Part shown: one piece after another, positions 40,182 to 43,460 of the stretch
Layout: each line of letters opens with the position of its first letter
How positions within the stretch are numbered: position 1 is the first letter of the stretch
Assembly: GCA_017615595.1 (NCBI GenBank)
Contig: JAFZZT010000029.1
Location: 1-43,460 of the forward strand
Source: Bacteroidales bacterium
Lineage (GTDB): Bacteria; Bacteroidota; Bacteroidia; Bacteroidales; WCHB1-69
DNA length: 43,460 nucleotides
Direction: 5' to 3'
Notes under the pieces: generated by a model
Told to the model about the DNA's origin: nothing
The model's database searches: none
The model's input: the letters and a program-made list of their open reading frames with translations, nothing else
Program-made: the position numbers and the translations under genes

Positions 40182-41690
40182 ATGCATACAGAAGACGAGG
40201 AAGAAGATTTGGAATTTGAAGCATTGCTGGAGAAATTCTCAGAAGCGGCGGCAAACGGATTTGAAGGGTTTTACATGGACAGTGAAGACCTTTTCGACAT
40301 CATCGCCTATTTTATTGACGAATTCTATATGGAGAGTGCTGAGCAAGGGTTCGAGGCAGCCTTCAAGCTGTACCCCGACAACCCAGTCTTCCTGCTTTTG
40401 CACTCTAAATTCTTGATGGCACAGGGACTGTTTCCAGAAGCTGAAAAGGAGCTGAAGTCTATAGAGAAGCGTTACCCCGATGTGCCGGAGGTATATGTGG
40501 AGAAGGTCATCATGTCTCAGATCACGCATCAGAAAGTCGATGCCGTGCAGTTGCTCAACAAAGCGATCTCCCTGAAGTACGAATTGCCGGAAGCCCACGC
40601 GCTCCTTGCCCTGGAGCACCTGCAGAAATCGGATCTCGACCAGGCATTCTCGCACATACTCACAGCCGTGAGTCAGGACAAATACACGCTGACGAACCTG
40701 GAGATGCTCATCTTCTCCAGTTTCAACTCTTTCAAGAGCAAGGACCTCATCACGCTCCTGACAAGACTGTCAGACGAGTACCCCATGCAAGAGGAGATGT
40801 GGCGTCTTCTCGGCATGACCTATTTCTGTCTCGGCAAAAACCAAGAAGCCCTGAACGCCTTCCTGTTCCAATACTCGCTGAACCCCGACAATCTGCACGT
40901 TCTCTTCAACTTGGCAGACTGCTACTATCGGATGGAGGATTTCGAGAACGCACTGAAACAGTATCAAGAATTCAAAAAATCCGACCTTTACCCTGTGGAC
41001 ATCTTGATTGGCCGCTGTCATTATCGGATGAAGCAGTATGACAAGGCCTTGCAGGACTTCGTACATGCCGACCCCACCGACCCGCTATACATCTTCAAGT
41101 TTGAGGAGATCATCAAAGTGTGCCGGGCCATTGACAATCTCCCTATGGCGCGGAGCATCCTGCGAGACCTTTGGAAGAAAGAGCAAGAGACGCCTGTCAT
41201 CATGGCCTTGGCGCCCAGACTGCTCTCCCTGCTCCACCCCATCAAGGACCAGCAAGAGATCTTCGATATCTTTGAGAGATTATTCTACCTGGACCAGTCG
41301 GAATACGACTTCTTCCGACTCCTTCTCCAGCTCACCTACTATTATGCCACACCCGAAGCGGTGGACCTGAGCATCCTCCTGGTGGAACACTTTCAGGACT
41401 CGGTCATCAACGACACATTCGTCCAGTACTCTCTTGGGGTGTTATATCTGGAGAAAGGATGGCATGACAAGGGCACCTTCCATCTGGAGAAGGCCTTCAG
41501 CGCCATGAACCAGGATGAATTCGAGGACTTCTTCTACATGTGCGGCGACCCCTCGCTCCTGCCGTCAGTCAGAGAGTTGGCAGAGCGCTACAGCCTGCAC
41601 TTCCCTGGCAACATCGATGATGTAATAGACCTTTTTGAAGAGGCGGACGAACTTTCTGAAGACTATTTTTTTGAATTTCCTAACGATTAG
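40182..41690 (+). CDS. Cytosolic TPR-repeat protein
   Basis: A 502-residue protein with an acidic N-terminus (HTEDEEEDLEFEALL) and TPR-like units over most of its length (AFKLYPDNPVFLLLHSKFL, EEMWRLLGMTYFCLGKNQEA, LHVLFNLADCYYRMEDFENA, DILIGRCHYRMKQYDKALQD). It has no signal peptide or membrane segment, and the C-terminus is again acidic (LFEEADELSEDYFFEFPND). Proteins of this layout are common in Bacteroidales, often near tRNA or aromatic-pathway genes; the function is not known. It is first in an operon with a DedA protein (8 nt gap) and aroE. Confidence 0.85.
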   Translation: MHTEDEEEDLEFEALLEKFSEAAANGFEGFYMDSEDLFDIIAYFIDEFYMESAEQGFEAAFKLYPDNPVFLLLHSKFLMAQGLFPEAEKELKSIEKRYPDVPEVYVEKVIMSQITHQKVDAVQLLNKAISLKYELPEAHALLALEHLQKSDLDQAFSHILTAVSQDKYTLTNLEMLIFSSFNSFKSKDLITLLTRLSDEYPMQEEMWRLLGMTYFCLGKNQEALNAFLFQYSLNPDNLHVLFNLADCYYRMEDFENALKQYQEFKKSDLYPVDILIGRCHYRMKQYDKALQDFVHADPTDPLYIFKFEEIIKVCRAIDNLPMARSILRDLWKKEQETPVIMALAPRLLSLLHPIKDQQEIFDIFERLFYLDQSEYDFFRLLLQLTYYYATPEAVDLSILLVEHFQDSVINDTFVQYSLGVLYLEKGWHDKGTFHLEKAFSAMNQDEFEDFFYMCGDPSLLPSVRELAERYSLHFPGNIDDVIDLFEEADELSEDYFFEFPND

Positions 41691-41698
41691 AATACACG

Positions 41699-42481
41699 AT
41701 GAAAAAGAAACTAACCCTGGCCATTTGCCTGCTCTGTTTTTTCCAAACCACCTTTGCACAAGCGGACTCGACAGTTACGACTGCAGAGAAAGCATCCGTC
41801 ACAGACCGAGTCATTGACTGGTACAATGGGCATCTGAACTATGGAACTGTCACGCTGCTGATGACCATCGAGAGTTCCTTCATTCCCTTCCCATCGGAGG
41901 TCATCGTGCCGCCGGCCGCCTATCAGGCCTGCAATGCCGACAACGAGGCGTTATTTACCACCTCATCTAAGGTTGTCAACGTCCTGTTTGTCATTTTGTT
42001 TGCCACGCTCGGTGCGTTGATCGGCGCCACCATCAACTACTTCCTAGCCTTGTGGCTCGGACGGCCCATCGTCTATTGGTTCGCCGACAGCAAAGTGGGA
42101 CATCTGTTGTTACTGAACAGCGCAAAGATCAAGAAGGCGGAGGACTACTTCATCGAGCATGGCAAGAGTTCCACCTTGATCGGGCGGTTGATTCCGGCCA
42201 TCCGCCAGCTCATCTCCATCCCGGCTGGTCTCGCCAAGATGAACTTCGGCATCTTCATCCTCTTCACAGCCATCGGTGCTTCCATCTGGAATACCGTCTT
42301 GGCCTTCTTAGGCTACTTCGCCCACGGTCAGCAAGACCTCATCGAGCGCTACAACGGAGAGCTGAAGATTGTCCTCTGGATACTCTGCTTTGCCTTTGTA
42401 GGCTATCTCATCTACAAGGGTGTCAAGAGCTCGCGCGCACAGAAAGTCACACCCGACAACACCGAAAACCTTTCCGAATGA
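41699..42481 (+). CDS. DedA (SNARE-associated/VTT) family membrane protein
   Basis: A 260-residue inner-membrane protein, possibly a phospholipid scramblase or undecaprenyl-phosphate flippase as proposed for DedA relatives. An extra N-terminal signal peptide (KKLTLAICLLCFFQTTFAQ) precedes the core. Family motifs: IESSFIPFPSEVIVPPAAYQ and the re-entrant loop region GRLIPAIRQLISIPAGLAKM. Four or five hydrophobic segments. Its stop TGA (42479-42481) overlaps the aroE start ATG (42478-42480). Confidence 0.92.
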   Translation: MKKKLTLAICLLCFFQTTFAQADSTVTTAEKASVTDRVIDWYNGHLNYGTVTLLMTIESSFIPFPSEVIVPPAAYQACNADNEALFTTSSKVVNVLFVILFATLGALIGATINYFLALWLGRPIVYWFADSKVGHLLLLNSAKIKKAEDYFIEHGKSSTLIGRLIPAIRQLISIPAGLAKMNFGIFILFTAIGASIWNTVLAFLGYFAHGQQDLIERYNGELKIVLWILCFAFVGYLIYKGVKSSRAQKVTPDNTENLSE

Positions 42482-43221
42482 AGACCATCGGGCTCATCGG
42501 TCGATCTCTGAAGCACAGTGCCTCGCAAGCCTATTTTGAAGAGAAGTTTCAGAAAGAGGGCATCCGCGACTGGTCCTACCATCTTTTTGAATTGCCATCT
42601 ATAGAGCAGTTGCCGGACTTTCTGTCCGCGCATCCTGATTTGGTTGGCTTCAACGTCACGTTTCCTTACAAAGAGCAGATCCTGCCTTTTCTGGATGCTC
42701 TTGATGAGGAGGCGCGTAGCATCGGGGCCGTCAACGTGGTGACCGTCCAGCATCAAGGCGGCAAATCCCATCTGACTGGCCATAACAGTGATGCCGCGGG
42801 TTTCGCCCGGATTTTGGACGGTGTCTCCTTGCCCCCACGGGCCCTCTTGTTGGGCACAGGCGGGGCGGCGCGCGCAGTCGCCTACGCCCTGCGCCAAAAG
42901 GGTGTCGCCTGTCAGCTCGTCTCCCGCAGCGGCAAAGCCGGCACCATCCGCTATCAGGATGTAGATGAAGCGCTATTGCGTGCCCACCCGCTCATCGTCA
43001 ACTGCACCCCGTTGGGCACGGCGGGGCTTCATGACGGCGAGATTCCACCCCTGCCCTATCACGCACTCACGCAGGACCATCTGCTCTACGACTTGGTCTA
43101 TAATCCGGCGACAACGCCATTTCTTCATCAAGGATTGGAACATGGGTGCCAAACCCAGAACGGGCTGGCCATGCTACACGCACAGGCCGACATCTCCTGG
43201 AAGCTATTCAACCTTCTTTAA
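42478..43221 (+). CDS. aroE: Shikimate dehydrogenase
   Basis: A 247-residue NADP-dependent enzyme reducing 3-dehydroshikimate to shikimate in aromatic amino acid synthesis. Motifs: LIGRSLKHSASQAYFEEKF (shikimate binding), FNVTFPYKEQI with the catalytic Lys, GHNSDAAGF (usually NTD) with the catalytic Asp, LLGTGGAARAVAYAL (nucleotide binding), NCTPLGT, YDLVYNPATTPFL and NGLAMLHAQA. The frame is open much further upstream inside dedA, but ATG 42478 in the ATGA overlap gives the family N-terminus and normal length. Its 3' end overlaps the beta-ketoacyl synthase remnant on the other strand. Confidence 0.95.
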   Translation: MKTIGLIGRSLKHSASQAYFEEKFQKEGIRDWSYHLFELPSIEQLPDFLSAHPDLVGFNVTFPYKEQILPFLDALDEEARSIGAVNVVTVQHQGGKSHLTGHNSDAAGFARILDGVSLPPRALLLGTGGAARAVAYALRQKGVACQLVSRSGKAGTIRYQDVDEALLRAHPLIVNCTPLGTAGLHDGEIPPLPYHALTQDHLLYDLVYNPATTPFLHQGLEHGCQTQNGLAMLHAQADISWKLFNLL

Positions 43222-43320
43222 GACGACAGCAGAGTTGGTGCCGCCAAAGCCAAAGCTGTTGCTTAAGACAGTATGGAGCGGTTTTTCCACCGTCTTGGTC
43301 ACGATATTCAGCGGGGCAGA
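43204..43320 (-). pseudogene. 3' remnant of a beta-ketoacyl-ACP synthase gene, cut by an insertion sequence
   Basis: Minus-strand reading ends LSNSFGFGGTNSAVVLKKVE then TAG at 43206-43204, the unmistakable C-terminus of FabF/FabB-type ketosynthases with the GFGGTN motif. About 39 codons are present. Going upstream the frame hits a TGA at 43332-43330, within sequence that looks like the end of a mobile element. The rest of the synthase gene, if it survives, should lie on the far side of the element beyond the window. Its last 18 bp overlap aroE tail to tail. Confidence 0.85.
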
Positions 43321-43356
43321 GATACTGTTTCAAAAAGTGTGTCTGAGAATAGAAAA

Positions 43357-43426
43357 AAGTTCGTGAATTTTATAGTTTTGTAAAGTGAAACAATAAAAAC
43401 ACAAACCTATAAAAAAGCACGAACTT
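43357..43426 (+). repeat. Imperfect inverted repeat before the transposase start
   Basis: AAGTTCGTG (43357-43365) and CACGAACTT (43418-43426) are exact complements, and pairing extends inwards through ATTTTATAG and CTATAAAAAAG. The distal arm ends directly at the ATG (43427). The -7 box lies partly inside the proximal arm, so only transcripts entering from outside would carry both arms. Confidence 0.65.
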
Positions 43427-43460
43427 ATGGAGTTTACAAAAGAACAAATTTTTGAGCTAA
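43427..43460 (+). CDS. Putative transposase, N-terminal fragment
   Basis: ATG at 43427 opens a frame reading MEFTKEQIFEL to the window end. The start resembles transposase N-termini, but 11 residues cannot prove a family. Confidence 0.45.
   Translation, partial: MEFTKEQIFEL

Larger units (their letters stand above)
43321..43460 (+). mobile_element. Left end of an insertion sequence (IS256/Mutator-like?)
   Basis: Sequence character changes abruptly near 43321 from GC-rich coding sequence to AT-rich sequence. The presumed terminal inverted repeat starts near GATACTGTTTCAAAAAGTGT. A TAGTTTTG -7-like box (43373-43380), a long imperfect inverted repeat and the first codons of an ORF follow. Family assignment is a guess because only one end is visible. 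Confidence 0.6.

Noticed and set aside
42052-42477. 142-codon upstream extension of the aroE frame
   Set aside because: It lies wholly inside dedA in another frame; the ATGA start at 42478 gives the normal shikimate dehydrogenase N-terminus.
1-43460. tRNA genes, CRISPR array, prophage or integrase module
   Set aside because: Read by eye, no cloverleaf with a TTC-loop and CCA-type end, no regular spacer array and no integrase or phage structural gene was seen; a tRNAscan-type run would be decisive.

Overview
The window reads as a chromosomal segment of a Bacteroidota bacterium, most likely order Bacteroidales. Evidence: at least 17 gene starts are preceded by the phylum-specific -7 element TAnnTTTGC with no Shine-Dalgarno sequence; one protein ends in a type IX secretion sorting domain; and DUF2851, MORN, large OMP beta-barrel and rSAM/lipoprotein genes typical of the phylum are present. 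A partial lysine 5,6-aminomutase gene and an NADP-type glutamate dehydrogenase suggest amino-acid fermentation in an anaerobe. A sialidase and a GH89 alpha-N-acetylglucosaminidase suggest use of host glycans (mucin or heparan-type). Genus cannot be decided from the sequence.

Layout. 1-2202: minus-strand glycosyltransferase followed by kamD, which runs off the left edge. 2545-4224: Na/Pi symporter. 4260-8258: minus-strand Tat operon (tatA, tatC, membrane polyferredoxin, Tat-signal aldo/keto reductase-ferredoxin), in which the exporter is co-transcribed with its probable substrates. 8373-9027: AT-rich GIY-YIG-like gene broken by a frameshift in a G run. 9109-13532: trmH-like methyltransferase, dnaB, a LysM esterase and a MORN protein, all minus. 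13582-15128: dnaN and the RNase P RNA with a clear terminator. 15135-17575: yraN, DUF2851 and maf, minus.

17607-27064 is a secretome/glycan region: sialidase-TPR fusion, OMP beta-barrel, GH89 enzyme, a T9SS cargo protein with two near-identical Fn3-like repeats, and a small exported protein made of KDRWG repeats. 27113-31979 is a single AT-rich 1612-residue gene fusing a DEDD-type exonuclease, a RecQ-type SF2 helicase and a UvrD-type SF1 helicase; it is the strongest candidate for an uncharacterised DNA-processing or defence system. 32041-37859: large MscS-type channel, gdhA (probably highly expressed), then an rSAM/SPASM enzyme translationally coupled to a small lipoprotein. 37877-40138: minus-strand operon of DRTGG protein, anti-sigma-type ATPase and a [FeFe]-hydrogenase-like protein that keeps the H-cluster cysteines, which looks sensory. 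40151-43221: TPR protein, DedA protein and aroE, plus. At the right edge the 3' remnant of a beta-ketoacyl synthase gene overlaps aroE tail to tail and is cut by what appears to be the left end of an insertion sequence.

No tRNA, CRISPR array or prophage module was seen. Coding is dense, and the longest non-coding stretch is the 388-nt region before the Na/Pi symporter gene.
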